Source of the DNA: Nitrososphaerota archaeon
Lineage (GTDB): Archaea; Thermoproteota; Nitrososphaeria; Nitrososphaerales; JACPRH01
Assembly: GCA_016190055.1 (NCBI GenBank)
Contig: JACPRH010000005.1
Span: 1 to 35,232 of the forward strand
DNA: 35,232 nt
Reading direction: 5' to 3'
The notes below the pieces were generated by a model. It was not told where the DNA came from, did no database searches, and worked only from the letters and a program-made list of their open reading frames with translations. Below are positions 7,501 to 16,231 of this stretch, one piece after another; positions within the stretch are counted from its first letter, which is position 1; the number at the start of each line of letters is the position of its first letter. The translations under genes and the position numbers were made by a program.

Positions 7501-8159
7501 AGAAGATGGCTGAAGACCTAACAGACTACTTAGTCAAAGAAGGCTTCCGCACAAGATACCTACACTCCGACATAGAGAGCCTAGACAGAATAGAGCTAAT
7601 CAGACAACTCAGATCTGGAGAGTTCAACATACTAGTCGGCATAAACCTGCTGCGTGAAGGCTTAGACCTTCCTGAAGTCGCAACAATCTTCATCCTAGAC
7701 GCCGACAAAGAAGGCTTTTTGCGCGACGAGAGAAGCCTGATTCAAACATTCGGAAGAGCAGCAAGAAACGTAGACGGCAAAGTAATCCTCTACGCAGACA
7801 AAAAGACTTGGTCAATACGAAAAGCTATGGAAACCACCGCTTACCGCAGAAGATTCCAGATACGGTTCAACGAGGAGCATGGCATCACGCCTACGACGAT
7901 AGTTAAGAAGGTCTCTGAGAAGGAGAGAGAAATCAAAGGCGTCAAGCACCTAGCGAAATCAGACATTGAAAAACAGCTAATCGAGCTTGATGCGAAGATG
8001 AAGGAATGCGCAGAGAAACTCGAATTTGAAAAGGCGATACAAATCAGAGACACAATACAAGAGATGCAACAATCCTTATTAGCGAAAGTAAAAAACCAAT
8101 CTAGAAGCCGCAGAAAAAGTGAAGGAAGGACGGTTAACGAAACACAGTTGAAGAAGTGA
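4569..8159 (+). CDS. uvrB: UvrB, excinuclease subunit B, interrupted by an intein
   Basis: UvrB is the damage-verifying helicase-like subunit of the UvrABC nucleotide excision repair nuclease. The 1196-residue precursor is 657 residues of UvrB plus a 539-residue intein (residues 34-572). In the host part: Walker A GITGSGK-T split by the intein after Lys33, the damage-probing beta-hairpin (FYDYYQPESYLP, from about residue 619), the DESH box (Asp861), helicase motifs V and VI (GINLLREGLDLPE; QTFGRAARN) and a C-terminal UVR motif (LEFEKAIQIRD) that binds UvrC. It is first in a uvrB-uvrA-uvrC operon, 7 bp from uvrA. Oddity: the family's N-terminal FxLxxPYxP segment is encoded upstream of this ATG (RFQLAAPYE, from 4542), with no ATG, GTG or TTG in frame before it, so the start is unresolved. 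Confidence 0.95.
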   Translation: MSSGQKEAVERLVKNLSEEKEKQTLLGITGSGKSVVADTEVAMRKNGIQIKDKIGSLIDNLFIQSRDKVRSINETEVIDASKISDVYEAYSINPASKKSEWKKIRQFIRHRAPEKLYRVKSRCGREVVVTGNHNFFVLRKGELKLLETTDLRKEDFLPVPREIEEPADPLTSISIEDYITEELKLFASAPNLASAQKANREKITSAISYHKLYRILNSNERVSYGTYKKLVSTVDPVCGRGAKFGLFHGNKSLPLNIQITDDFLRLFGYYIAEGHGEKEYFTLSSGNEEIISDFAMALSKLEIHTSKRPETYDFVGYSTFYTTLLKNWCGKDSGSKHLPDFWMQLSNKQLANLLRAYFSGDGGVNENTVSCTTKSKQLASDIAYSLLRFGIVTRTRKRMVRLPGKSKRMPYFEIGISGRKYLKIFQSEIGFISKTKNEALEKIIVDFGNTNVDIIPANSLIKKIRKDLKVFQRELSVLAGIEQSYVCLIESGMRIPSREVTRKIISSFYTLAKQKNMNDVLEDIRKLENLLEVFWSPVSKIQLVEGEKYVYDFSVEDNETFLAGHGGIFVHNTFVMANVISRLQKPTLIIAHNKTLAAQLYTELKELFPNNRVEYFISFYDYYQPESYLPTTDTYIEKDSSINDQIEKMRMHAVSSIVSRNDTIIVASISCIYGLGNPDYYRELAINLETGKQIKRQDLIHSLINIQYERNDQVLEPGRFRVRGDVIDVIPAYEEDILRIELENNSIKRIKEVDSLTGDPKSTTIDKVTVYPARQYVVPEEKQKQALKQISQELEDQLPKLPPLEAQRLKQRTNYDLEMIREMGFCSGIENYSRHFDGRESGDTPFVLLDYFPKDYLLIIDESHQTIPQSRAMYNGDYARKKNLVDFGFRLPSAFDNRPLKFEEFEKKMGKTLFVSATPAEYELEKSGSAVELITRPTGLLDPEVELHPIEGQMKHLILEAKDTIEKGNRVLVTTLTKKMAEDLTDYLVKEGFRTRYLHSDIESLDRIELIRQLRSGEFNILVGINLLREGLDLPEVATIFILDADKEGFLRDERSLIQTFGRAARNVDGKVILYADKKTWSIRKAMETTAYRRRFQIRFNEEHGITPTTIVKKVSEKEREIKGVKHLAKSDIEKQLIELDAKMKECAEKLEFEKAIQIRDTIQEMQQSLLAKVKNQSRSRRKSEGRTVNETQLKK
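4668..6284 (+). mobile_element. Intein with LAGLIDADG homing endonuclease in UvrB
   Basis: A 539-residue protein-splicing element. The N-terminal splice block begins with Ser1 (SVVADTEVAM), block B has TGNH (in GREVVVTGNHNFF), and the C-terminal blocks read YVYDFSVEDNETFLAG and GIFVHN, ending in the His-Asn pair; the next host residue is Thr, which is the P-loop Thr of UvrB. The joined host sequence GITGSGKTFVMANVI is a perfect UvrB Walker A region. Two LAGLIDADG helices are present, LRLFGYYIAEGH (acid Glu273) and LANLLRAYFSGDGG (acid Asp361), so the endonuclease looks active. A helix-turn-helix-like segment follows at about residues 470-505. By eye it is more AT-rich than the host gene, consistent with lateral spread. 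Confidence 0.95.
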
Positions 8160-8166
8160 TTATCAT

Positions 8167-11031
8167 ATGAGAGATAGCATTTTTGTTAAAGGTGCACGTG
8201 AACACAACCTAAAGAACATCGATGTAGAGCTCCCCAGAAACAAGTTCATCGTAATCACAGGTCTTTCAGGCTCTGGAAAATCCACTCTCGCATTCGACAC
8301 CATCTACGCTGAAGGCCAGAGAAGATATGTTGAGAGCCTATCGGCCTACGCAAGGCAATTCTTGGGGTTAATGAAAAAACCCGATGTTGATTCAATCGAA
8401 GGACTCTCCCCAGCAATATCTATTGAGCAGAAAAGCACAAGCAAAAACCCGCGTTCAACAGTAGGAACAGTCACCGAAATCTACGATTATCTACGCTTGA
8501 TTTACGCCCGCATCGGAACACATCACTGCCCCAAATGCAACAGCCCAATCCGCCCGCAGAGCCCCGAAAACATAACAAGCCTAATTATGACAGACACTGA
8601 AAAAACACTAGTTTTTCTTGCGCCAGCAATAAGAGGAATCAAAGGCACTCACGAACAGGTTCTTGACGACCTGAAAAAACAGGGCTTCACAAAAATCAGA
8701 GTAGACCAAAAAATCTATGACGCTGACTTCATCAAAGAAGTGAAACTGGAGCGCTACGAAAAACACTGGATCGAAGCAGTAATAGACACAGTGCAAATCA
8801 GCGACGATGAACGGTCAAGAATCGCAGAAGCAGTAGAGCAAGCCCTCAAAATAGGGAACGGAACAATGATCGTAATCGACGCCAAAAACTCGAATGGCGG
8901 AGAAAAGAAGGAGATTGAAAGATTTGAAGGCGAAACCGTGTTCAGCACCTTCGGCGCTTGCTCAAACCATCCTGAAATCGTATTTGAAAACTTAGAGCCC
9001 CGCATGTTTTCATTCAACTCACCCTTCGGCGCCTGCCCTGAATGCCACGGACTCGGAGAAATAACCACGATTTCTGAAGAGCTCATAATCCCAGACAAAA
9101 GCAAATCCATCATAGACGGAGCACTTGCAGTCTACAGCAAAATGGATCGCACATGGAGAGCTCAGCAACTAGCCGCAGTAGGCAAAAAACACGGATTCGA
9201 CATCTTTACACCAATCAACAAGTTCACACAGAAACAGCTCAACGTGCTCCTATACGGAAGCTCAGAACCGGTTAGCGGCAACTGGTCCAACGGCGCAAAC
9301 ATGTGGATGAGGCAAGGCTGGGAAGGAGTAATTCCTCAAACAATGAGGCTCTACCGTCAAACAGAAAGCGGGTTCAGAAAAGAAGACATAGAGAAATTCA
9401 TGAAATCTTCTCCTTGCACCGTATGTGAAGGAAAGAAGCTAAAACCAGTTGTTCTCGCAGTCAAAATAAGCGGCAAAAGCATCATTGACGTCACAGACCT
9501 ATCAATCGAGCAAGCAGTAGACTTCTTCGCCAATCTCCCATCACAACTAAACACAAAGGAACTGCTAATCGCAAAACAGGTGCTTAAAGAAATCAACGAA
9601 CGCTTAGGATTTCTAAAGAATGTTGGACTAGGCTACCTTACACTTTCAAGGGCCGCAAGAACACTTTCAGGAGGAGAATCTCAAAGAATACGTCTAGCCA
9701 CCCAGATTGGCAGCAACCTGATGGGAGTCCTCTACATCCTAGATGAGCCCAGCATAGGCCTACATCAAAGCGATAACGTGAAACTAATAGACACGCTTCA
9801 CAATCTGCGCGATCTCGGAAACACACTAGTTGTTGTAGAGCACGACGAAGAAACAATTCGAAACGCAGATCACATTGTAGATATGGGTCCTGGAGCAGGC
9901 ATGCATGGAGGCCACGTCGTTTCTGAAGGAACACCTCAAGACATAATGAAATGCGAAAAAAGCCTCACAGGCCAGTATCTCTCAGGAAAACTCAAAATCG
10001 AAGTCCCAAAACAAAGAAGAAAACCAAACAACTACATGACAATCAAAGGAGCCCAAGAGAACAATCTCAAAAACCTGCAAGTAAAACTACCTTTGGGCGT
10101 GCTCTGCGGGATAACAGGTGTTTCAGGCTCAGGCAAAAGCACGTTAATGAACCAAACTCTCATGCCTTACCTGAAACAAAAATTTGGAGAGCAGGTTGAC
10201 AGAATAGGCAAGCACGAGTCAATACAAGTCCCAGAAATCGTCAGAAACATTATTGTGATTAACCAAGACCCGATTGGCAGAACACCAAGAAGCAACCCCG
10301 CAACATATACAAAGATCTTTGATGAGATAAGAAAGATTTTTGCCGCCACCAGAGAGGCGAGAGCACGCGGATACAACGAGGGCCGGTTCTCATTCAACGT
10401 TAAAGGCGGAAGATGCGAAACCTGCCAAGGAGACGGCGTCATACGAATCGAAATGAACTTTCTACCCGACGTCTACGTGCAATGCAGTGAATGCGAAGGA
10501 AAACGCTACAACACAGAAACGCTCAACGTACTCTACAAAGGCAAGAACATCTCCGAAGTGCTCAACATGGACGTTGAAGAAGCGTCCAAATTCTTCGAAA
10601 ACGTGCCTGTTCTCTCACGTAAGCTCCAAACTCTGCTTGACGTCGGACTAGGCTACATAAAACTAGGGCAGAGCTCAACCACCCTTTCAGGAGGAGAAAG
10701 CCAACGCATAAAAATAACTCGCGAACTCAGCAAAAGCAAGCAAGGCCACATAGTCTACCTGCTAGATGAACCCACCACAGGACTTCACTTCGATGACACA
10801 AAACGTTTGATAAAGGTGCTTGACCGCCTAGTGCAAAAAGGAAACACCGTCTACATCATCGAACACAACCTAGACGTAATCAAGAGCTGCGACTACATCA
10901 TCGACCTCGGCCCAGAAGGCGGAGCAGCCGGAGGAAAAGTAATAGCACAAGGCACACCTGAACAAGTCGCAGAAAACCTCAAATCATACACAGGCAAATT
11001 TCTCAAAAAATGCCTAGCAGTTAACAACTGA
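8167..11031 (+). CDS. uvrA: UvrA, excinuclease subunit A
   Basis: UvrA is the dimeric ABC-type ATPase that locates bulky DNA damage and loads UvrB. The 954 residues are full length. First Walker A GLSGSGKS at 32-39; first ABC signature LSGGESQ at 500-506 followed by LYILDEPSIGLH; second Walker A GVSGSGKS at 651-658; second signature at 840-846 followed by LLDEPTTGLH. The C-terminal zinc module is canonical (CETC and CSEC pairs). In the first zinc module the usual C-x2-C is C265-S-N-H268, paired with C290-P-E-C293, so one ligand is His rather than Cys. It begins 7 bp after uvrB and ends 15 bp before uvrC, clearly one transcript. No Shine-Dalgarno sequence is evident. Confidence 0.97.
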   Translation: MRDSIFVKGAREHNLKNIDVELPRNKFIVITGLSGSGKSTLAFDTIYAEGQRRYVESLSAYARQFLGLMKKPDVDSIEGLSPAISIEQKSTSKNPRSTVGTVTEIYDYLRLIYARIGTHHCPKCNSPIRPQSPENITSLIMTDTEKTLVFLAPAIRGIKGTHEQVLDDLKKQGFTKIRVDQKIYDADFIKEVKLERYEKHWIEAVIDTVQISDDERSRIAEAVEQALKIGNGTMIVIDAKNSNGGEKKEIERFEGETVFSTFGACSNHPEIVFENLEPRMFSFNSPFGACPECHGLGEITTISEELIIPDKSKSIIDGALAVYSKMDRTWRAQQLAAVGKKHGFDIFTPINKFTQKQLNVLLYGSSEPVSGNWSNGANMWMRQGWEGVIPQTMRLYRQTESGFRKEDIEKFMKSSPCTVCEGKKLKPVVLAVKISGKSIIDVTDLSIEQAVDFFANLPSQLNTKELLIAKQVLKEINERLGFLKNVGLGYLTLSRAARTLSGGESQRIRLATQIGSNLMGVLYILDEPSIGLHQSDNVKLIDTLHNLRDLGNTLVVVEHDEETIRNADHIVDMGPGAGMHGGHVVSEGTPQDIMKCEKSLTGQYLSGKLKIEVPKQRRKPNNYMTIKGAQENNLKNLQVKLPLGVLCGITGVSGSGKSTLMNQTLMPYLKQKFGEQVDRIGKHESIQVPEIVRNIIVINQDPIGRTPRSNPATYTKIFDEIRKIFAATREARARGYNEGRFSFNVKGGRCETCQGDGVIRIEMNFLPDVYVQCSECEGKRYNTETLNVLYKGKNISEVLNMDVEEASKFFENVPVLSRKLQTLLDVGLGYIKLGQSSTTLSGGESQRIKITRELSKSKQGHIVYLLDEPTTGLHFDDTKRLIKVLDRLVQKGNTVYIIEHNLDVIKSCDYIIDLGPEGGAAGGKVIAQGTPEQVAENLKSYTGKFLKKCLAVNN

Positions 11032-11046
11032 AATGTGTCCAAATAA

Positions 11047-12702
11047 ATGATGCAAATTAAGACTCCTAATCAATTCAAAGGTTCTGAGATACCTACTGAA
11101 CCCGGAGTCTACCTGTTCAAGGATGAGAAAGATGACATTCTCTACGTAGGCAAAGCAAAAAACCTACGCAGACGCGTCAGCAGCTACTTCATCAAAAACA
11201 ACCAGCCCCTAAAGACTAGGCAACTGGTCTCTAAAAGCCGAAGCCTCGACTGGATTATTGTCAACAACGAGGTTGAAGCACTGCTTCTGGAGAACAAACT
11301 CATCAAACAGCACACACCAAAATACAACATCAACCTAAGAGACGCTAAAACCTTCGCCTACATCGCGCTAACCAGAGAAGCCTTCCCCAGATTGTTAACC
11401 TCCCGCAAAGTCTCCCCGAAACTAGAGTCGTTTGGACCCTACACCGACGGGTACATGCGGCAAGACCTCACCTGCCTAGTCATGAAGGTATTCAACATAC
11501 GAACCTGTAGGAAACTTCCGAAACGCGCCTGCCTAAACTACCACATCGGATTATGCACCGCACCCTGCATAGATGGGGTAAGCAAAGACTGGTACAGCGG
11601 ACAGGTAGAAGAGGCCCGCTCCTTCCTCAAAGGAGACTATGCGCACACACTCAAGATGCTTAACTCGCAGATGAAAGAGGCTTCCAATGAGAAGAAGTAT
11701 GAACGCGCATTAGAACTGCGCAACCAAATAAGCTCCATTCAACTTCTCACTCACCGCCAGATCGTCGACAACGAAAGACGATTCGACCAAGACGTAATGG
11801 TGTTTAGGCAACTAGGAGAGAAACTCCGGGTCGTCCAAATGGGGGTGCGAAAAGGCGTGCTCCTAGGAAAAAAAGAGTTCACAATAGACCTGCAGCCACA
11901 AATCGAACAGGAATTCCTGAAAGCATACTACACCACCAACCAGATACCAAGAGAAATACTGCTCAACAAACCCTGCTGGACAGACACCGAAGAGAAAACC
12001 GCGCTGGAAAAACTGTTCTCAACAAAGCGAAACGCTCCAGTCACATTAACCATTGCGAAACGCGGTGACAAACTAGCCCTCGTCAAACTTGCAGAGAAAA
12101 ACATCGAATCCAACCTAAAGGAGAACAGTGCACTAGTTGATCTGCAAACCCACCTCAACCTTCCAGCTCTTCCCCGCATCATAGAATGCTTTGACATATC
12201 AAACCTAGGTGATGAGCACATAGTCTCGGGAATGGTTCGCTTCAAAGATGCAAAACCAGACAAAAACAACTACCGCAAATTCAAATTAACAACAGTAGAG
12301 AGACAAGATGACTTTGCAGCAATAAACGAAGTAGTAAAAAGAAGATACAAACGCCTAATCGAAGAAAAAGAAGCACATCTCCCAGACCTAATAGTCATAG
12401 ACGGGGGACCACTACAAGTAAACGCCGCAAAAAAGGCATTACAATCACTAGGACTCCAACTACCACTCATAGGGCTCGCCAAAGAACACGAAGAAATCTA
12501 CTTACCGGACGAACAAACCCTAAGACAATACAACAAGACCAGCAAAATGATGCTTCTACTGCGACAAATCCGAGACGCAACCCACAACGTCTCAATCAGC
12601 TATAACCGAAAGAGAAGACAAATGCAGATGAAAGACGAGTTTGAAGCAAATAAGAAAAAGAAAAACCACAAACAAAAACCACCTAGAAAAACCGACAATT
12701 AA
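11047..12702 (+). CDS. uvrC: UvrC, excinuclease subunit C, lacking the HhH domain
   Basis: UvrC makes both incisions in UvrABC repair. The GIY-YIG nuclease domain (GVY at 20-22, LYVGKAKNLRRR just after) cuts 3' of the lesion; a UVR motif (KKYERALELRNQI) at about 220-232 contacts UvrB; the RNase H-like domain that cuts 5' keeps its catalytic residues Asp383 (CFDIS), Asp452 (VIDGGP) and His513 (RDATHNV). At 551 residues the protein is about 40-60 shorter than usual: after the SISYNRKRRQ segment it goes into a lysine-rich tail (NKKKKNHKQKPP) and stops, with no tandem helix-hairpin-helix domain and none encoded downstream in any forward frame that I can see. Last gene of the operon. Confidence 0.95.
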   Translation: MMQIKTPNQFKGSEIPTEPGVYLFKDEKDDILYVGKAKNLRRRVSSYFIKNNQPLKTRQLVSKSRSLDWIIVNNEVEALLLENKLIKQHTPKYNINLRDAKTFAYIALTREAFPRLLTSRKVSPKLESFGPYTDGYMRQDLTCLVMKVFNIRTCRKLPKRACLNYHIGLCTAPCIDGVSKDWYSGQVEEARSFLKGDYAHTLKMLNSQMKEASNEKKYERALELRNQISSIQLLTHRQIVDNERRFDQDVMVFRQLGEKLRVVQMGVRKGVLLGKKEFTIDLQPQIEQEFLKAYYTTNQIPREILLNKPCWTDTEEKTALEKLFSTKRNAPVTLTIAKRGDKLALVKLAEKNIESNLKENSALVDLQTHLNLPALPRIIECFDISNLGDEHIVSGMVRFKDAKPDKNNYRKFKLTTVERQDDFAAINEVVKRRYKRLIEEKEAHLPDLIVIDGGPLQVNAAKKALQSLGLQLPLIGLAKEHEEIYLPDEQTLRQYNKTSKMMLLLRQIRDATHNVSISYNRKRRQMQMKDEFEANKKKKNHKQKPPRKTDN

Positions 12703-13128
12703 ACTCACATAGAACACATTGAAACTCTTATGAAATCAGCCGCATTACCTGCTTAAACCACCGCCTAAACTGCATCATGGACATTTACTGCCTAACAAGC
12801 CACTACTGCGAACTATGCTAGAAAAAAATACGAACAATATGAAGCCCAGATAATTTGAGTAGCCAAAGCTAGTTAGGATAACCATTCAAAACAGAGAAAT
12901 GTCTCCCGTTTATTCAGACCTCGATTTTCAGACCTGGCTTTGATTGGCTTTGTTTAATAAGTCGGTTTCTTGTGGGACTTTTTGAACAGTACCATATGTG
13001 AAAAAACTTGTGCGTATGCTTCACTTTAGTATAATGAGTCAGTTGAAAAAAGATTCTGTTGTTGTTAAAAAAGGTATCCTGTGGTTTAAATGACTAAGGA
13101 TACATAATACAATCTTTCCTTTAGCTTA
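12703..13128. other. Intergenic region between convergent uvrC and the surface-protein gene
   Basis: AT-rich, with no open frame worth calling. One micro-ORF at 12777-12821 encodes 14 residues (MDIYCLTSHYCELC) with a Cys/His pattern, possibly a gene remnant or chance. The seven bases CAGACCT recur around 12915 and 12931. No remnant of the missing UvrC helix-hairpin-helix domain was found. Confidence 0.4.
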
Positions 13129-14340
13129 TTATGATTTGTTTAGTCTAATTATAACTAATAAAACGATAACTGCCATTATTGAAATAATAGTTGTGGCTGA
13201 GAATACGAGGTTGGTTGTCTTCAACTCATTAACCAAGTTTTCTAGATGCTTTATGGAATCCTCATCATCTTTTATGGTAGTCTTCAGCTCATTAACCGAG
13301 TTTTCTAGATTCTTCAAGGAGTTCCCATCATCCTTTACGGTATCAAGAGTAGACTCTTTCAGCTCATCTACTTCGTCTTGAAGACCCGTTATTGAGGTGT
13401 TCAATTCTTTAAGTAAATCTTCATTTGGACCTTCAATATTTCTCACAGATTCTTCAAGATCTCTGATTTGATCCTTTAGGTCAATTATAGCATCAACCAA
13501 TACCCCTTCGAAAGGTGTAGTGGGAGATGGTTTCTGAATAACAGTATCTGAAACCGGATTATTAGTTAGCCAAGAAATCGCGTTAAGAAAGAGCGGGTTC
13601 TGATTATCGGCATCAGTAGGAAACCAAGGCTGCATCACTCCGTTATGGGACCCAGCAAGAATCTTTCCTTTCCCAAATTCCAAGGCAATAAGCGCCGCAA
13701 TATCAGAATAACGAGTATCATTAATATGATCTATCCCATCAAACTTGATTAAAACAGTTGCAGAATCTGGATAAGTTATCGGTACACCGTCAATATATAC
13801 AAACCAACCATTGTTCTCACGTGGAGGTTCTAAAATACCCTGAAGTATCTGTGACCCAATAGGTGTATCTTCATTTACTATCCAAGCTTTATCCGAATGG
13901 AAATTTCCTCCAAATTCAACGCCGAACAAGGAAGCAAGATCGTTGACCTGAGTGCGATTATGAAATAATTCCGTATCTGCAGTCATCAATAAACTTCCTC
14001 CTGAAGAAACATAGGAAGAAATTAGATTCAGCTCTTCTTGAGAGAAATCTATATCGGGACTACCTTCAATAATAAGTGAAAAATACTCTAAATCGTAGTT
14101 CATTAAAGGTTTATCCGTTGAAATCACAGTGAATCCAAGGTCCCGTAAATACTCAGTAGTAGTGTAGTACCAGCCATCACCCATATGTGGCCAGCCCTCG
14201 CCAGCAATTGAGCCCGAATGATAAGTATCCACCAATATTCTATTTTTTGAGAAGACCTCCGCTGGAGGTCCAAAACTATGTGCAGCAGGTAATAAGAGCG
14301 CAAGCAATATGATGAATGTGAATATTTTATTTTTAGACAA
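13129..14340 (-). CDS. Secreted, membrane-anchored coiled-coil protein with GATase-like domain
   Basis: A signal peptide (IFTFIILLALLLPAAHSFG) precedes a 250-residue extracellular domain resembling the GATase1-like/DUF4350 fold: RILVDTYHSG, a YDLEYFSLIIEGS strand, SSYVSSGGSLLMTAD and a closing GKGKILAGSH. A coiled coil follows (about 280-375) containing two tandem 21-residue copies (KDDGNSLKNLENSVNELKTT and KDDEDSIKHLENLVNELKTT), then a C-terminal membrane helix and a short basic tail. The design is a surface head on a stalk. The start is TTG at 14340, supported by a TATA box (minus strand TTTTTATAAG, 14363-14372) about 27 bp upstream, so the message is leaderless. The gene is distinctly more AT-rich than its neighbours, which may indicate transfer. 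Exact function unknown. Confidence 0.7.
   Translation of the reverse strand: MSKNKIFTFIILLALLLPAAHSFGPPAEVFSKNRILVDTYHSGSIAGEGWPHMGDGWYYTTTEYLRDLGFTVISTDKPLMNYDLEYFSLIIEGSPDIDFSQEELNLISSYVSSGGSLLMTADTELFHNRTQVNDLASLFGVEFGGNFHSDKAWIVNEDTPIGSQILQGILEPPRENNGWFVYIDGVPITYPDSATVLIKFDGIDHINDTRYSDIAALIALEFGKGKILAGSHNGVMQPWFPTDADNQNPLFLNAISWLTNNPVSDTVIQKPSPTTPFEGVLVDAIIDLKDQIRDLEESVRNIEGPNEDLLKELNTSITGLQDEVDELKESTLDTVKDDGNSLKNLENSVNELKTTIKDDEDSIKHLENLVNELKTTNLVFSATTIISIMAVIVLLVIIRLNKS
13217..13342 (-). repeat. Two 63-bp tandem repeats inside the stalk-encoding region
   Basis: Two diverged copies, 13217-13279 and 13280-13342, encode the paired 21-residue coiled-coil units of the surface protein. The copies share stretches such as CTCATTAACC and GAGTTTTCTAGAT with scattered substitutions. 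Expansion or contraction here would change stalk length by exactly three heptads. Confidence 0.65.
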
Positions 14341-14375
14341 TAAACAGATTGGAAGAGTTATCGCTTATAAAAATA
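14341..14375 (-). promoter_or_regulatory. Promoter of the surface-protein gene
   Basis: On the minus strand TTTTTATAAGCG (about 14361-14372) is a clear TATA box roughly 27 bp before the TTG at 14340, implying a leaderless message and supporting a TTG start. Confidence 0.5.
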
Positions 14376-14548
14376 TCACCGTAATACAATTCTGATCACC
14401 AGCGATTTTTTAAAACAGATAGCACTTATTAAACAAAGCCGCTTTGATTGAAGACATTATAACTAACTGCTGACTGCCCTGTCTCGGAATGTATACTCTT
14501 ACATAGTTATGTAGATGAATTGTTCTTCGCAGTCGGGTAGATGGAGCT

Positions 14549-16231
14549 ATGGTGGCTTTCGAAGGCATACTGTTTCTAGGGCTACTCATTATCGGTGGAA
14601 AGGTCTTCGAAGAGATCTTCGTCAAGCTTCGGCAACCTGGCTTACTCGGGAATGTCTTAGCAGGTTTACTGCTGGGGCCCAGCGGCTTCGCGCTCATAAA
14701 GCCCTCGCGGGAGATCGAGTTCTTCACCAGCCTAGGCATCTTCTTCCTCTTCCTCCTCGTTGGGATTGAAGAAATCGACCTCGGAGGCTTGCTTTCCTCT
14801 CTTCGACGGAGACTTTTCTATACTGCGGCAGTAGCCTTCCTGGTTCCCTTCAGCCTTGCATTCTACTTCCTCACATCCATCGAACTCACATGGCCTTCCG
14901 CACTGGCTCTGGCAGGAGTAATCGGGCTATCTAGCCTCGGCGTCACCGCGAGAGCACTCTCAGACATGAAGCAGCTTCGAAACCCTATAGGCCTCGAGAT
15001 ATTCAGTATCACCGCGATTCTCGAGTTCGTCGGGCTCATCGCAATCGGACTAATTCTGCAGGTGGCTGTTGACCCCTCGCTCACTACTCCGCTGACTCTC
15101 CTAATCTCCATCTTACAAACGGCATCTTTCTTCCTCGCGGCCGCGCTCTTCAGTATCGAAATTCTTCCCCGCCTCCTCAGACTTATCCGCCGTCATGGAG
15201 AGGTAAAGGAGATATTCTTCGGGATCTTAGTGGGACTCCTACTCATCATAGTCTACGCGGGCGAGGCGAACGGCGTCCACGGAGCTCTGACGGCCCTTCT
15301 ACTCGGCGTAGCACTCTCGCAGATGCCTAAGACCGATTACATTGAAAGCATGAGCGGACTGCGCAGCATAGCACACGGCATATTTGTCCCGATCTTCTTC
15401 GCCGGGATTGGCCTCCAGATCAACTTCGGCTTCCTAAGCCTCCCATATTCATTAATCATCACCTTCATCCTAGTTGTAGTCTTTGGAAAGTTCGCAGGCG
15501 CGTTCCTAGGCGCCTTTGCAGCCCGAATGCCCAATCCGCTGGCAATTAGCTCAGGAGTGATGGCGAAAGGCGCTGTGGATCTTGCACTTATGCTGACGCT
15601 GCTGGAACTGGGACTGATTAACCAGAGCCTTTTCTCACTAGGCACCTTCTCTATCCTGCTGCTCCTTATCATCTCACCTCTTTCGATGCGGTTGCTACTG
15701 AAGCGAGAGAAGGTTACGGTGGAGCAGGCTGAGGAGGACCTTATCCCCATCTACGCTAGGGTGGCACTTAAGGCGGTCAAAGTGAAGGACATAATGTCGC
15801 GACAGACCCTCACAGTTCTCGACAACACAAAGGTCAGTGAGTTCATTCAAGAGCATCTTGAAAAGGGGAGACACTACTATAATGTCGTAGATAGCAACGG
15901 CCAATTCATCGGCCACGTTTCAATTCAGGATCTGCGGAAAACACATCGGCAACACTGGGAGGAGCTGCTAGTAGGAGAGGTAATGCAAAAGAGACACGTC
16001 TGGGTTCTCCCAAGCGACGACATATACTGGGTCTTGGAGAAAATGACCCTCACCGACATCACCCCAATCCCAGTGGTCGACCCGAAAGACCCCTCAAGAA
16101 TCATCGGAACAATCTCACGATCAGAAATCATCAAGCTCTTCATGAAACCCAAAGAAAAAGAAAGATCAAAACCTGAAAATGATGATAATAACGGTATTAG
16201 TGGAAGCGGTGATAGTGACGGCGCGATTTGA
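14549..16231 (+). CDS. CPA2-family cation/proton antiporter with CBS domain pair
   Basis: Residues 1-375 hold about 12 membrane segments of the monovalent cation:proton antiporter-2 (KefB/GerN-like) family: LRQPGLLGNVLAGLLLGP is the conserved TM1-TM2 region, GLSSLGVTARALSDM the core segment, and SSGVMAKGAVDLALML the conserved late helix. Residues about 400-535 form two CBS domains (VKVKDIMSRQTLTV... and LVGEVMQKRHVWVL...), which in transporters usually sense adenine nucleotides. No TrkA-N/RCK domain is present. It should exchange Na+ or K+ for H+ at the cytoplasmic membrane. GGAG at 14540-14543 precedes the ATG, and a TATA-like TGTATACTC lies near 14489. The last 15 residues are Asp/Gly/Ser-rich, and the stop codon falls inside a tRNA-like element on the other strand. 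Monocistronic. Confidence 0.85.
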   Translation: MVAFEGILFLGLLIIGGKVFEEIFVKLRQPGLLGNVLAGLLLGPSGFALIKPSREIEFFTSLGIFFLFLLVGIEEIDLGGLLSSLRRRLFYTAAVAFLVPFSLAFYFLTSIELTWPSALALAGVIGLSSLGVTARALSDMKQLRNPIGLEIFSITAILEFVGLIAIGLILQVAVDPSLTTPLTLLISILQTASFFLAAALFSIEILPRLLRLIRRHGEVKEIFFGILVGLLLIIVYAGEANGVHGALTALLLGVALSQMPKTDYIESMSGLRSIAHGIFVPIFFAGIGLQINFGFLSLPYSLIITFILVVVFGKFAGAFLGAFAARMPNPLAISSGVMAKGAVDLALMLTLLELGLINQSLFSLGTFSILLLLIISPLSMRLLLKREKVTVEQAEEDLIPIYARVALKAVKVKDIMSRQTLTVLDNTKVSEFIQEHLEKGRHYYNVVDSNGQFIGHVSIQDLRKTHRQHWEELLVGEVMQKRHVWVLPSDDIYWVLEKMTLTDITPIPVVDPKDPSRIIGTISRSEIIKLFMKPKEKERSKPENDDNNGISGSGDSDGAI

